64,000 nt of DNA from Pseudomonas sp. ABC1 (GCF_013395055.1 NZ_CP058349.1:620001-684000), one strand, 5' to 3'; counted from the stretch's first letter, positions 51,352 through 59,997 are shown. Translations and numbers: made by a program. The notes: a model not told the origin generated them from the letters alone.

Positions 51352-52335
51352 TCAAGGAATGAGCACGATCGAGCCTGTCGCTTTACGGCTCTCCAGCAGC
51401 ACGTGCGCACGCTCAGCGTCGGCCAGGGCGAAGGTAGCGCCGATGTGCACGTCCATGCCATCTCGAAGGCACTGAAAAAAAGTTTCAGCCAACGCCTGCA
51501 ACGATGCCGAGTCACTGATGTAGTCGAACAGCATCGGGCGGCTGACGGTCAGTGACCCCGCCTGTGCCAACTCGGCTAGGGCCACGTTCTCGACCGGCCC
51601 GGAGGCATTGCCGAAGCTGATCAGGTGGCCGCGGGCAGCTGTAGCGCCAAGCGAGGCCCTCCAGGTACTGCGGCCGACTGAATCGTAAACGAAACGCACG
51701 CCCTCGCCGCCAGTCAGTGCCCGTGCTCGTTCAGCGATGGATTCATCGGCTAGCAAAGTGGCCCATGCTCCGGCTTGTTCAGCTTGCGCTGCCTTGACCG
51801 TACTAGACACCACACCGATCAGATGGATGCCACGGCACCTAGCGTATTGGCAGGCGAGCAACCCAACCCCGCCGGCGGCCGCATGAAAGAGCACCGTGTC
51901 ACCAGGCCGGGGTTGGCTGACCTGGTTGAACAGGCACAGTACCGTCAGTCCTTTGAGCAACCCGCCCGCGGCGGTAGTGAAGGAGATGTCGTCGGGCAGG
52001 TGAACCAGCCGATGCTGATCCACGGTGTGGTAAGTGGCGTAGGCTCCCAAGGCGGACTGCACGTACGCCACGCGGTCACCCACATCGAAACCTTGGGTGC
52101 CAGCCGCGCATTCCACCACCGTGCCGGCACCTTCGGTGCCCAGCCCAGAGGGCAGGCACGGCGGTGGGTATAGCCCGGAGCGGAAGTAGGTGTCAATGTA
52201 ATTCACCCCGACCGCCTCGTTGCGCACACGCACCTGGCCAGGTGCCAATGGCTTCAGCACAAGTGGCTCGTGTTCGAGCACCGAGGGTGCGCCGTGGCTG
52301 CGAAATACAGTTCGATGAGTGTCACAGACGTTCAT
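51352..52335 (-). CDS. Quinone oxidoreductase-like MDR enzyme (zinc-free)
   Basis: 327 residues of the medium-chain dehydrogenase/reductase superfamily, quinone oxidoreductase branch: N-terminal GroES-like domain (VRNEAVGVNYIDTYFRSGLYPP), NADPH motif AAAGGVGLLACQYAR (about 149-163), no structural-zinc Cys cluster. It reduces an activated C=C or quinone with NADPH. In this operon it could reduce an unsaturated intermediate or detoxify the product. Overlaps the preceding exporter gene by 4 bp; last gene before the regulator. Confidence 0.85.
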   Translation of the reverse strand: MNVCDTHRTVFRSHGAPSVLEHEPLVLKPLAPGQVRVRNEAVGVNYIDTYFRSGLYPPPCLPSGLGTEGAGTVVECAAGTQGFDVGDRVAYVQSALGAYATYHTVDQHRLVHLPDDISFTTAAGGLLKGLTVLCLFNQVSQPRPGDTVLFHAAAGGVGLLACQYARCRGIHLIGVVSSTVKAAQAEQAGAWATLLADESIAERARALTGGEGVRFVYDSVGRSTWRASLGATAARGHLISFGNASGPVENVALAELAQAGSLTVSRPMLFDYISDSASLQALAETFFQCLRDGMDVHIGATFALADAERAHVLLESRKATGSIVLIP

Positions 52336-52928
52336 TTGAGGGCCGAGTAAGTCAGGTAAACGGAAAAGGACAAGAGTGACAGCCCGACCAGCTTGGGCAC
52401 CCATCGGTGCACGTTGTGGTGGGGCGTGCGGCTCACCACGGTGCCCAGCCATGCCCAGGCGAAACCGATCGGCACCAGGATGAGCAGAAACGAGAGCAGC
52501 GCCCAACCAAAGCGCTCAACGGTGGCATACACCTCGCGGGGAAACACCACCGACGCCAATATCAATGCCTTCGGGTTGAGCAGCGTGAGCATCAACAATG
52601 CCCGGCAGCTGACCACGCTGCCCCTTGGCTCGCTCGCCAACTGCCTCAGCGAGGCGATGCGGTAGGCCAACAGACCCAGGTAGCCTGCACACAACAGTTT
52701 CAAACCGATGCCGAGGTCGGGGTAACGCGTAGCCAGCGCGATCAGCACGAAGCCCCAGGCACTGATCGCAATGCTGTAGCCGAACGCCTCGGTGGCGATC
52801 AACGGCGAGGTGCGGGCGGGCCCGCTGGAATAGCCAGAGGTCATCAACAAAGTGTTGGTAGGCCCCGGCATCAGCAATATCAATGCGGCTCCGGCAGCGA
52901 TATTGAACGAAGCAGTCAGATAGTCCAT
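52332..52928 (-). CDS. LysE/RhtB-family amino-acid exporter (first)
   Basis: 198 residues, about six transmembrane helices. LysE family signature LMPGPTNTLLMTSG (about 19-32), and LLMLTLLNPKALILASVVFP. Members export amino acids and homoserine-like compounds. One of two such genes in the operon, suggesting export of the product or of a toxic intermediate. Lies between the thioesterase and the oxidoreductase. Confidence 0.87.
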   Translation of the reverse strand: MDYLTASFNIAAGAALILLMPGPTNTLLMTSGYSSGPARTSPLIATEAFGYSIAISAWGFVLIALATRYPDLGIGLKLLCAGYLGLLAYRIASLRQLASEPRGSVVSCRALLMLTLLNPKALILASVVFPREVYATVERFGWALLSFLLILVPIGFAWAWLGTVVSRTPHHNVHRWVPKLVGLSLLSFSVYLTYSALK

Positions 52929-52953
52929 TACAGTTGTTATCCCTTCCTGGTGG

Positions 52954-53697
52954 TCACACGGCGGCGAAGCTTCGCAGGGCTTGCAGCACACCTGGCAGGT
53001 TCTGGCGAACGAAAAAGTGATCCCCGGGAAATACCTGCTGCTGCGTAGGTTGAGTGGTCTTGGCGGCCCAGGCCTGCAACCCGTCGACCGGCACCGAGGG
53101 ATCGTGGTCGCCTCCAATCGCCAGGATCGGCAGCGCTACCGGGGCTGCGGTGGGCAAGTCAATACTTTCGGAGAGCGCAAAATCGTGACGCAGCGTTTTC
53201 AGGGCGATCGCACGCAAGCCAGGGTTATCCACGACTTCACCAGGCAAGCCGCCCAAAGCCTGGATGTACGCCAGGAACTGCTCGTCGCTCATGGCGGAGG
53301 AGCTGACTCGGCTACCCAGCGCTGCGGAGCTGGCGCAGGCGGTCAGGGACTGGATGCGTGCGACCGGGTAATGCTCGGCGCAGTAGCTGGCGAACCGGTG
53401 CGCGATCCCCGCCCCCAGACTGTAGCCGAACAAATGCAGAGGCAGGTCGAACAGGCCCGACAGCGCCTGTGCCAACGGCGGTAGCAGTTCGTCGATCTGG
53501 GTGAAGAATGGCTCAGCGAAGCGCGCCTCGCGCCCCGGCAGTTGCACGGCACACACCTCGACCTCTGGCCCCAGCCGCGCTTGCCAGTCGCGATAGAACG
53601 AGGCGCTGCCGCCACCGAAGGGGAAGCACAGCAGGCGGCTGCGTGCCTCGGGCTGTACGGTCCGGTGCAGCCACTTGTTCGCTGCCGGGCTAGTCAT
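52954..53697 (-). CDS. Type II thioesterase (stand-alone), NRPS-type
   Basis: 247 residues, alpha/beta hydrolase. FPFGGGSASFYRDWQARL (about 25-42), nucleophile GYSLGAG (Ser about 93), Asp in GGDHDPSVP and catalytic His in FPGDHFFVRQ. It can release an amino acid from the stand-alone carrier protein (like CmaT in coronamic acid synthesis) or act as an editor. No other release domain is encoded in the cluster. Overlaps the cupin gene by 8 bp. Confidence 0.9.
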   Translation of the reverse strand: MTSPAANKWLHRTVQPEARSRLLCFPFGGGSASFYRDWQARLGPEVEVCAVQLPGREARFAEPFFTQIDELLPPLAQALSGLFDLPLHLFGYSLGAGIAHRFASYCAEHYPVARIQSLTACASSAALGSRVSSSAMSDEQFLAYIQALGGLPGEVVDNPGLRAIALKTLRHDFALSESIDLPTAAPVALPILAIGGDHDPSVPVDGLQAWAAKTTQPTQQQVFPGDHFFVRQNLPGVLQALRSFAAV

Positions 53698-54082
53698 GAC
53701 CAGCCTCGGCAGGCTGAGCGAAGTAGTCGCTGCCATTGGCCACGAACCAGTCCCGCCGTGGTGGAGTGAACACGTCCAGGTCCACGGTATCCTCCAGGCA
53801 CTCGGCGGCGTGCGGCATGTTGGCCGCGAGGTGCAGCACGTCGCCGGCGCACAACACGGTGCTTTGCTCCATCTCCCAGCCGTGGGTGAAGCGGATCTTG
53901 CCCTTGAGAATGTAGGTCATCTGCTCGTTGGGGTGGCTATGGTGTTTGACCACCGCTCCGGCTTTCATCGTCAGCTTGACCATCATCAGTTCGTCACCGT
54001 GCACGATCTGGCGCACGATCAGGTCCCCCAACTGCTCTTTGTCGACGGCATTCCAATTGACTGCCGTATCTGGCTTGATCAT
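53690..54082 (-). CDS. Small cupin-domain protein
   Basis: 130 residues, a single cupin barrel. Motif 1: KHHSHPNEQMTYILKGKIRF (His, His and Glu metal ligands); motif 2: GDVLHLAANMPHAAECLED (His). The three His and one Glu look intact, so it probably binds a metal. Possible jobs are an isomerase, a dioxygenase or a binding protein for the pathway intermediate. Between the two exporters and the thioesterase, within the operon. Confidence 0.8.
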   Translation of the reverse strand: MIKPDTAVNWNAVDKEQLGDLIVRQIVHGDELMMVKLTMKAGAVVKHHSHPNEQMTYILKGKIRFTHGWEMEQSTVLCAGDVLHLAANMPHAAECLEDTVDLDVFTPPRRDWFVANGSDYFAQPAEAGHD

Positions 54083-54083
54083 C

Positions 54084-54701
54084 TCAGCCCCCTTGAACAT
54101 GAATGTAGAAGTCGTGAAACATAAAGGCCGCGCATACCGCCAGCCCCACACCCATCAAACGGTTGAAGAAATTGAAGTACGACTCTTTGGTAATGCGCTT
54201 GCCTAGCACCGCGCCCAGGAACGAGTAGATGCCCGGGGCACCGGCGCCCCCCAGCGCGATCATGATCGAGACCACAGCAATGCTAATGCCAGTGACGTGG
54301 GCCGCTGGGAACATCACTGTGGTGATCGGCAGCACCACCATCATCCCTTTGGGGTTTAAGGCCTGGATCAGAAAGCCGTTCCAGAACGTCAGCGGTTTCT
54401 CGGTCGGCGATGCTGGGTCCGCTTTGCCCGGCAGCACCACCTTGGAAGTGAACACCTTGAACGCCAGGTACAGGGTGTATAGGCCGCCCACCAAGGCCAT
54501 GTACGGCAGCACCGAGCGCGAGATCAAGGCCTCGCCGGTGTAACCGAAGACCAGGAACAGCGCGAACATAGCGCAGCCCACCCCGATGAAAAAGCCAACC
54601 GTGCGGCGGAACTGGCCAGTGAGCCCAGCGTTCAGGCCCATCACGTTGACCGGCCCGGGGCTATACATCACGCTGAAGGCGTAGAGGAAAATTTCCATCA
54701 A
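54084..54701 (-). CDS. LysE/RhtB-family amino-acid exporter (second)
   Basis: 205 residues, about six transmembrane helices, with the family signature in YSPGPVNVMGLNAGL (about 13-27) and QALNPKGMMVVLPI. It differs markedly from the first exporter in the operon, so this is not a recent duplication. 13 bp from the editing-domain gene and 1 bp from the cupin gene. Confidence 0.87.
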   Translation of the reverse strand: MMEIFLYAFSVMYSPGPVNVMGLNAGLTGQFRRTVGFFIGVGCAMFALFLVFGYTGEALISRSVLPYMALVGGLYTLYLAFKVFTSKVVLPGKADPASPTEKPLTFWNGFLIQALNPKGMMVVLPITTVMFPAAHVTGISIAVVSIMIALGGAGAPGIYSFLGAVLGKRITKESYFNFFNRLMGVGLAVCAAFMFHDFYIHVQGG

Positions 54702-54714
54702 ATGATTTCCTAGT

Positions 54715-56148
54715 TCAAGCCGACCGAACGCCGAGCGTCGAAAGCACCGAGGTGTAGACGCACTGGTCGATCACTTCATCGTTGGCGACCATTTGTTTTT
54801 GCCATTGGTACAGGGAGCGGAACGCCGATACCGCGTCTCCATGTTCCAGTAAGGTGTTCACTTGATCCGGCGGCAGCGTGCCGTTTTCGCCGAGCCGGGC
54901 CGAAAGCTTCTGGCAGCCACTAAGAAAGCTGTCGATCTGGTCGATCAGCGCCTTGCGGATCACCAGCACTTTCTCCGGTTCTTCACCCACCAGCAGCGCC
55001 AGGTCCACGGTCTGGTCACCGTCGGCGCGGCAGCCGGCGTACTCGACCGATTCGAACAGCGTCAATGGCACGAAAGCCTCCAAGCCCCCCAGGTCGAAGA
55101 TCAGCGCGGCGAGCGCACCAATGTTCTTTTTCTGGATAGAGGCATCCACTTGCAGGTGGTCCGGGCGATGGGTGACGGTGGTCACTGCGGCCTTGAAACT
55201 AGCGCTGAACTCGACGCGAACCGGCAGACCTTGCACCGCATCCTCATGGAATGTGCCCAGGTGCGGGCTCCAGTACAGCTGCGCCTGCTCGGGTGTAGTG
55301 GGTTCTATGCGGGCGATGGCTTCGCCAGGGATGCGTTTGTCTTCATACGCCCGGGCACAGCCCTTGCGCAGCAACACGTTGACCGTTTCGTTGTGCACCT
55401 GAGGCGCAGGTTTACCGTCCAGAAAGCCCGACCGCACCGCGTGGCCGGTTTTGAGTACTGGAGGAACAGGCATCGCGTGCTCATCAGCCTGCGCCTCGAT
55501 CGACAGAGCGAAGCGGATCGGCAAACCTACGCGTCGAGCGAAATCCAGGTCGGTCTTGTTGTGGGCGGGGTTGACCAGCACGGCACCGGTGCCGAAATCA
55601 GGCTTGACCCAATCAGCGACCCACACCGACATCAAGTCACCGGTCAGCGGGTTGCGCACATAAGCGCCGGTGAAGTAGTTGTCCGCATCGGGCCGGTCGG
55701 CGAGGTTGCGTGTGAACCAATGATATTTGTGCACGGCGATGGCGCACGCGGCAGTGCAGGAACTCCAATCGGTCACGAACACATCGATGCTATTGTCGGC
55801 ATCAAACAGTTGCAGCGAGCAGATGGCACCCTGCGACTGGCGCACACTTTTACGGATTTTCGCGACGATTTTTTCCGACCAGAAGGGAATGCGTGTGGAA
55901 ACCTGTGCGGTGGCCTCGCACGAGGGGCCATAGAAGGCTTCGAAAGCGCCCCCGTCCAAGGCGTTGAAATGCACATGGCCCTTTTCCAGCAGGCTGTTCA
56001 CCTGCGCGGCGGCCGCGACGGCGTCGGCACTGACCGGTACGCATTGGGTGGCCCGGTTCATGAATGCAGCGAACAGCGACGCCCTCTTGAGCGTCAGGTC
56101 TGCTGGCTCACCGCCGTGAGTGTGCTCCAGCAACGCAAAGGTCCTCAT
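54715..56148 (-). CDS. Free-standing protein with a leucyl-tRNA-synthetase editing (CP1)-like domain
   Basis: 477 residues. Residues about 120-215 follow the CP1 editing domain of LeuRS: IDVFVTDWSSCTAACAIAV (the place of the Thr-rich loop), NYFTGAYVRNPLTGDLMSVWVADWV, then FGTGAVLVNPAHNKTDLDFARRVGLPI. The Asp that anchors the amino group of the mischarged aminoacyl end in LeuRS is kept (Asp200, in HNKTD), while the earlier Asp of that motif is Asn and the Thr-rich loop has diverged. There are no HIGH or KMSKS motifs, so it cannot charge tRNA. The flanking parts (1-115 and 230-477) are unrecognised. In an operon for a small amino acid it may deacylate tRNA mischarged with the product. Confidence 0.65.
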   Translation of the reverse strand: MRTFALLEHTHGGEPADLTLKRASLFAAFMNRATQCVPVSADAVAAAAQVNSLLEKGHVHFNALDGGAFEAFYGPSCEATAQVSTRIPFWSEKIVAKIRKSVRQSQGAICSLQLFDADNSIDVFVTDWSSCTAACAIAVHKYHWFTRNLADRPDADNYFTGAYVRNPLTGDLMSVWVADWVKPDFGTGAVLVNPAHNKTDLDFARRVGLPIRFALSIEAQADEHAMPVPPVLKTGHAVRSGFLDGKPAPQVHNETVNVLLRKGCARAYEDKRIPGEAIARIEPTTPEQAQLYWSPHLGTFHEDAVQGLPVRVEFSASFKAAVTTVTHRPDHLQVDASIQKKNIGALAALIFDLGGLEAFVPLTLFESVEYAGCRADGDQTVDLALLVGEEPEKVLVIRKALIDQIDSFLSGCQKLSARLGENGTLPPDQVNTLLEHGDAVSAFRSLYQWQKQMVANDEVIDQCVYTSVLSTLGVRSA

Positions 56149-56200
56149 CTTCCTATCTCCTTGAGGGGTGGCCGACTGATAACGGCCGGCCAGCCCGGCA

Positions 56201-56431
56201 TTAACCCACCTGCTGGCTGAACGACGGCTGGATGGCCTTGCTCAGTTGGATTACCGACGAGTTGCGAAAGAGCGACTCCATGTCGACCTGCACCTTCAGT
56301 TCCTCGTGAAGGTGGCGCTGGATCTCGGCCATCATCAACGAGTGGCCGCCCACGTCGAAGAAGTCGTCGTCCAACTTCAGTTGCGGGTAATCCAGCGCTT
56401 TGGCGCAGATCTCATGAATGGCATTCAGCAT
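56201..56431 (-). CDS. Stand-alone peptidyl carrier protein
   Basis: 76 residues. Phosphopantetheine attachment motif DDDFFDVGGHSLMM with Ser31, in a four-helix carrier fold. It holds an aminoacyl group loaded by the separate adenylation domain so that the iron enzyme can act on it, like SyrB1's T domain or CmaD. Its start overlaps the end of the iron-enzyme gene by 7 bp. The PPTase at 3092 or a housekeeping one would activate it. Confidence 0.93.
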   Translation of the reverse strand: MLNAIHEICAKALDYPQLKLDDDFFDVGGHSLMMAEIQRHLHEELKVQVDMESLFRNSSVIQLSKAIQPSFSQQVG

Positions 56432-57396
56432 GGGGCTTTCTCCTCCAGTGCGGCGAACGAAAACGCCTGGTCTCGGTTATTGGCACTGCGCACCTGGTTG
56501 TGCCCGTAGGTGTCGGCGCCCGACACCAGCACGGTGGCGTAGTTAGTCAGGTCGAAGGTTTCACCATGCGCGTTGTAGCTCGACAGGTCTGGATACACCC
56601 GCACATGGGTAGGGACGTAACGTCCGGAGATCGCCAGGCGCGTTTGCCGTTCGCTGGTGTTGTTGTGCGAGGCATGTGCACAGGAGGCGGTGAAAATCAC
56701 GCATTCGCCGGCTTGCAGTTCCATGTCCACCGGGTTGGCGCTTTCCGGGTCCCAGGCCGGGTCGACCTTGAATTCGGAGAAGTCATAGCCGAAGAAGCCG
56801 GTGTCGGTCTTGGAGTGCTGGTAATCACCATTGCGACCGGTAGCGACACTCTTCTTCTCGTCGTAGTAGAACTTTTTGTGCGAGCCAGGCAGGAAGCGCA
56901 TACACGCAGTTTCCTTGGTGGCCGGGGTGAACGCGGTCCACACGGTTAGGTCGATGTAGGCATTCCAGTCCGTTTCTGTCGGCACGATCAGCGGATTGCC
57001 GTCGGTATAGCTGTAGTCGCGCACCTGGTGCCACTCGGTGCCGCGGCCACCGGGGAACTTGGCGAACCACTCCGAACGCCAGCACAGTAGGTCGCTACCC
57101 AGAATGCCGCGCAGATACTTGAGGATGGTCGGGTGCATTATGTGCCGCGACAATTCGGGAATATCGAAGTGGCGGTCGTAGTTCATGTTGTTGTCGTACA
57201 GGATGTGCGAGCGGTCGTGGTTGGCCACGCGCAAGGCCCGCAGGATATCCGCCGCTTCTTCGGGCTCGTACAACTTGATCGGGCCGATGAAGCCGTTGCG
57301 CTCGAACGATTCGATGTCTGCCCGAATATCGTCAGTGATCACCGAACTAGCCGGCAGGCCGGTGGTAGCGGATATTTTTTGGTCCATCTGTGTCAT
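56425..57396 (-). CDS. SyrB2/CmaB-like alpha-ketoglutarate non-haem iron enzyme with an H-x-V metal site
   Basis: 323 residues. It aligns along its length by eye with SyrB2, the PCP-dependent aliphatic halogenase: LLCWRSEWFAKFPGGRGTEWHQ, TVWTAFTPAT, GFFGYDFSEFK, FTASCAHASHNNTSERQTR, GRYVPTHVRVYPD. Proximal ligand His123, distal His241, alpha-ketoglutarate Arg259. At the position that is Asp in hydroxylases and Ala in SyrB2/CytC3, this protein has Val125 (His123-Gln-Val; bases 57022-57030). Loss of the carboxylate is the hallmark that opens a halide site, so halogenation is plausible, but Val is bulkier than the known Ala or Gly. RBS AAGGAG 7 bp upstream. The likely substrate is an aminoacyl-S-PCP. 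Confidence 0.82.
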   Translation of the reverse strand: MTQMDQKISATTGLPASSVITDDIRADIESFERNGFIGPIKLYEPEEAADILRALRVANHDRSHILYDNNMNYDRHFDIPELSRHIMHPTILKYLRGILGSDLLCWRSEWFAKFPGGRGTEWHQVRDYSYTDGNPLIVPTETDWNAYIDLTVWTAFTPATKETACMRFLPGSHKKFYYDEKKSVATGRNGDYQHSKTDTGFFGYDFSEFKVDPAWDPESANPVDMELQAGECVIFTASCAHASHNNTSERQTRLAISGRYVPTHVRVYPDLSSYNAHGETFDLTNYATVLVSGADTYGHNQVRSANNRDQAFSFAALEEKAPC

Positions 57397-57427
57397 GTGA
57401 AACTCCTTATTGGTAGTGACGGGTTGT

Positions 57428-58978
57428 TCAGCCCATATCCAACAGAGCTTGGCGGTCGATCTTGCCGTTCTGGGTCAGGGGGAACTGTTTGCAGGCCACG
57501 TATCGCCGTGGGTGCATGTGGTTGGGCAACAGGGCCGAGAGCTGGCGACTGATATCGCGTAGGGTTGGCAGTTCGTCGGTGGTGGTCACGAAAGCGGTGA
57601 GTTCGGCTTCCTGACCGGGCTGGGCCTGGGTGTTGAGCACGATCGCGTCCTCAACGGTGACTAGCGCGTTGCGTACGCCGTTCTCGATCTCGGACAGGTT
57701 CACCAACATGCCGCGGATCTTGATTTGGTTATCGCGCCGCCCCACGCAGATGAAACTGCCGTCGGCTTTGCGGCGAGCGTAGTCACCCGTGAAGTAAGCG
57801 GCACGAGTCACGCCATCGACGGTCATGGGTCTAAAGCGTTCAGCCTGCAGCGTGGGGTTGTTCAGGTAACCCTGGCCCACTCCCATGCCGGAGATCACGA
57901 TCTGACCGGTTTCGCCGACTGTCACAGGGCAGTCATGCTCATCGAGCACATCGACGCGGCAATTGCCCACCGGCTCGCCCATGGGGATGCCGTCAGTGAG
58001 GTAGGTGGCGTAATCGACCATGCGGTGGCAGGTGGCTACGTCGGTACATTCCGCCACACCGTATTGGTGAATCAGGTTGCAGGCCGCCCCCTTGCCTTTG
58101 GCCCATTCCACTACCCGAGCGGTCGAGAGGGCTTCACCACCGATGAACAAGTGCCGCAGGCTTGCCAATTGCTCACGGGCCTGTCCCGCCTGAAGAATCA
58201 GGTACAACAAACTGGGGGCCAGATGGATGCTGGCGACCCGGTGCTGTTCGATCAAACCCGCGATTTCGTAGCCATCGAACATGCGGCTGCTGGTCAGCGA
58301 GATCGCTGCCCCGCTGTACAGCGGCGTGACCAGGCTGCGTTGAGAGATATCGAAACCGTAAGCCGATACCAGGATTCCGTTAGAGTCCTGCCCCAGGCCG
58401 TATTCGCGTACGTGCCAATCAATCAGGTTCGCCCAACTACGGTGAGTGATAGCCACCGCTTTCGGCACTCCAGTGGTCCCTGAGGTGAATACGGTGTAGC
58501 AAAGGGTGTTTTCCTGCACTGGCCAATGGCTCGGCCGGGCCACCGGCAGCCCCTCCGACAGCGCGCGTACCTGCTCGATGTCGGCCACGGACACAGCTTG
58601 TCCATCAAGGTTGGCCATGAACGGCGCCGAGGTGAAGATCAACTTGAGGTCGGCCAGTTGCCCGACCATCTGCGCCAACCGGGCAGAGGGGTTGGCGACG
58701 TCCAACGGCACATATGCGGCCCCGCTTTTAAGGATACCGAGCATGCACACCAGCGTGGCGGGCGAGGGTTGGAAATACACCCCCACCAGGCTCCCGGTGC
58801 CGATGCCCTGCTCGTGCAGGTAACCGGCCAGGGCTGACGACTGCCGATCTAATTCGGTGTAAGTCAAAGTTTCCGATGCACTGCGAACGGCAACTGCATT
58901 GGGGGTCAAGGTCGCCCAGTGAGCGACTTTTTCATGAATCATGGGCGAGCGAAGGCCCTGCTTATCAATAGCAGCCAT
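57428..58978 (-). CDS. Stand-alone NRPS adenylation domain (amino-acid activating)
   Basis: 516 residues. Core motifs: A2 LKSGAAYVPLD, A3 FTSGTTGVPKAV (about 166-177), A5 QYGVAECT, A7 YFTGDYARR, A8 GRRDNQIKIRGMLVNLSEIE, A10 NGKIDRQ. The binding-pocket segment FDISQRSL keeps the Asp that binds the alpha-amino group, so it activates an alpha-amino acid. My eye-read pocket code is D-I-R-H-F-G-Q-D-V-K, which I do not recognise. It lacks C, T and TE domains and must load the separate carrier protein at 56201. 23 bp after the aldolase gene. Confidence 0.92.
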   Translation of the reverse strand: MAAIDKQGLRSPMIHEKVAHWATLTPNAVAVRSASETLTYTELDRQSSALAGYLHEQGIGTGSLVGVYFQPSPATLVCMLGILKSGAAYVPLDVANPSARLAQMVGQLADLKLIFTSAPFMANLDGQAVSVADIEQVRALSEGLPVARPSHWPVQENTLCYTVFTSGTTGVPKAVAITHRSWANLIDWHVREYGLGQDSNGILVSAYGFDISQRSLVTPLYSGAAISLTSSRMFDGYEIAGLIEQHRVASIHLAPSLLYLILQAGQAREQLASLRHLFIGGEALSTARVVEWAKGKGAACNLIHQYGVAECTDVATCHRMVDYATYLTDGIPMGEPVGNCRVDVLDEHDCPVTVGETGQIVISGMGVGQGYLNNPTLQAERFRPMTVDGVTRAAYFTGDYARRKADGSFICVGRRDNQIKIRGMLVNLSEIENGVRNALVTVEDAIVLNTQAQPGQEAELTAFVTTTDELPTLRDISRQLSALLPNHMHPRRYVACKQFPLTQNGKIDRQALLDMG

Positions 58979-59001
58979 CGATTCGATACCTGAAGCTGGG
59001 T

Positions 59002-59997
59002 TTAGTGTGTGGTGGACAGCCTGGCGGCGGTCTCCAAGATGATGTCTTCCTGCCCCGCCACCAGTTGGCGTTGGCCTAGCAAGCGGTAAAGCTGGAACTC
59101 ATCGACCTTGAACTGTTCGGCCGCACGTTTGATGTGCGGCGCGAATCCAGAAAACAGCCCATTGATGCCGCTAGCGATGTTGGCGGTGCCGATGTGCGGG
59201 GTCAGGCAGTCCAGGTACTGCTGCGACGCATGCGCCAGCCCGGCCACAGCATCGAAGGTGCAGCGGGTGCGATAGCCCGAACGATTGAGCACGGCGATCA
59301 AGGTCTCCAACTGGGTGTTTCCCGCTCCGGCACCAAAGCCCATGATGCAGGCGTCTAGCAATTCAGCGCCCTCTTCCACCGCAGCCATCGAGTTGGCCAC
59401 CGCCAAGCCAAGGTTGTTGTGGGCATGAAAACCCAGCTTGATGTCAGTCAGTTCCTGGATTGCCTGCACGCGCCAGCGTACGTCGTCGGGGGCTAGGTAA
59501 CCGGCACTATCCATCAGTATTACGGCATCGGCACCATAGCTGGCCATGAGCGCAGCCTGTTGCGCCAACTCTGCGGGCTCGGCCATATGGCTCATCATCA
59601 GTACGCCATACACGCTCTTGCCCTGATTGCGCACCGACTCGATGTAGGGCGCTGTGACGTTGGCCTCGGTGCAATGCGAGGCGATGCGGAACACATCGAC
59701 CCCGACCTCAATGGCGGTCGAAAGGTCGGTGGAGGTACCCAGCCCGGGAATGAAATGAATCCCAAGGCGGCCGTTCTTGATCACCGATCGGGCTGCTTCG
59801 AGCATGTCGCGGTCAGCCAGGCAGCTGGTTCCTAGCAGCGCTGAAGATCCACCCAGCCCATTGCCATGGCCCACCTCAATGATGTCGACGCCGGCGGCAT
59901 CGGCCTGCTGGGCATACTGGCGAATCTGTGCTTCGCTCAGTTGATGTCGCACGGCGTGGTTGCCGTCGCGCAGGGTGCAGTCAGTGATGGCAATCAT
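59002..59997 (-). CDS. 4-hydroxy-2-oxovalerate aldolase (DmpG/MhpE family)
   Basis: 331 residues. Class II pyruvate aldolase of the DRE-TIM type: TDCTLRDGNHAVRHQ (about 4-18) with metal/proton-transfer residues, GFHAHNNLGLAVANS with two metal-binding His, and a C-terminal communication domain for the dehydrogenase partner. In catabolism it cleaves 4-hydroxy-2-oxovalerate to pyruvate and acetaldehyde; the reaction is reversible. It overlaps the dehydrogenase gene by 4 bp. No meta-cleavage pathway genes are near, so in this operon it probably runs toward 4-hydroxy-2-oxopentanoate. Confidence 0.9.
   Translation of the reverse strand: MIAITDCTLRDGNHAVRHQLSEAQIRQYAQQADAAGVDIIEVGHGNGLGGSSALLGTSCLADRDMLEAARSVIKNGRLGIHFIPGLGTSTDLSTAIEVGVDVFRIASHCTEANVTAPYIESVRNQGKSVYGVLMMSHMAEPAELAQQAALMASYGADAVILMDSAGYLAPDDVRWRVQAIQELTDIKLGFHAHNNLGLAVANSMAAVEEGAELLDACIMGFGAGAGNTQLETLIAVLNRSGYRTRCTFDAVAGLAHASQQYLDCLTPHIGTANIASGINGLFSGFAPHIKRAAEQFKVDEFQLYRLLGQRQLVAGQEDIILETAARLSTTH

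Noticed and set aside
54715..56148. Degenerate leucyl-tRNA synthetase pseudogene
   Set aside because: Frame is intact over 477 codons, synthetase catalytic motifs are wholly absent rather than decayed, and it is tightly placed in an operon.
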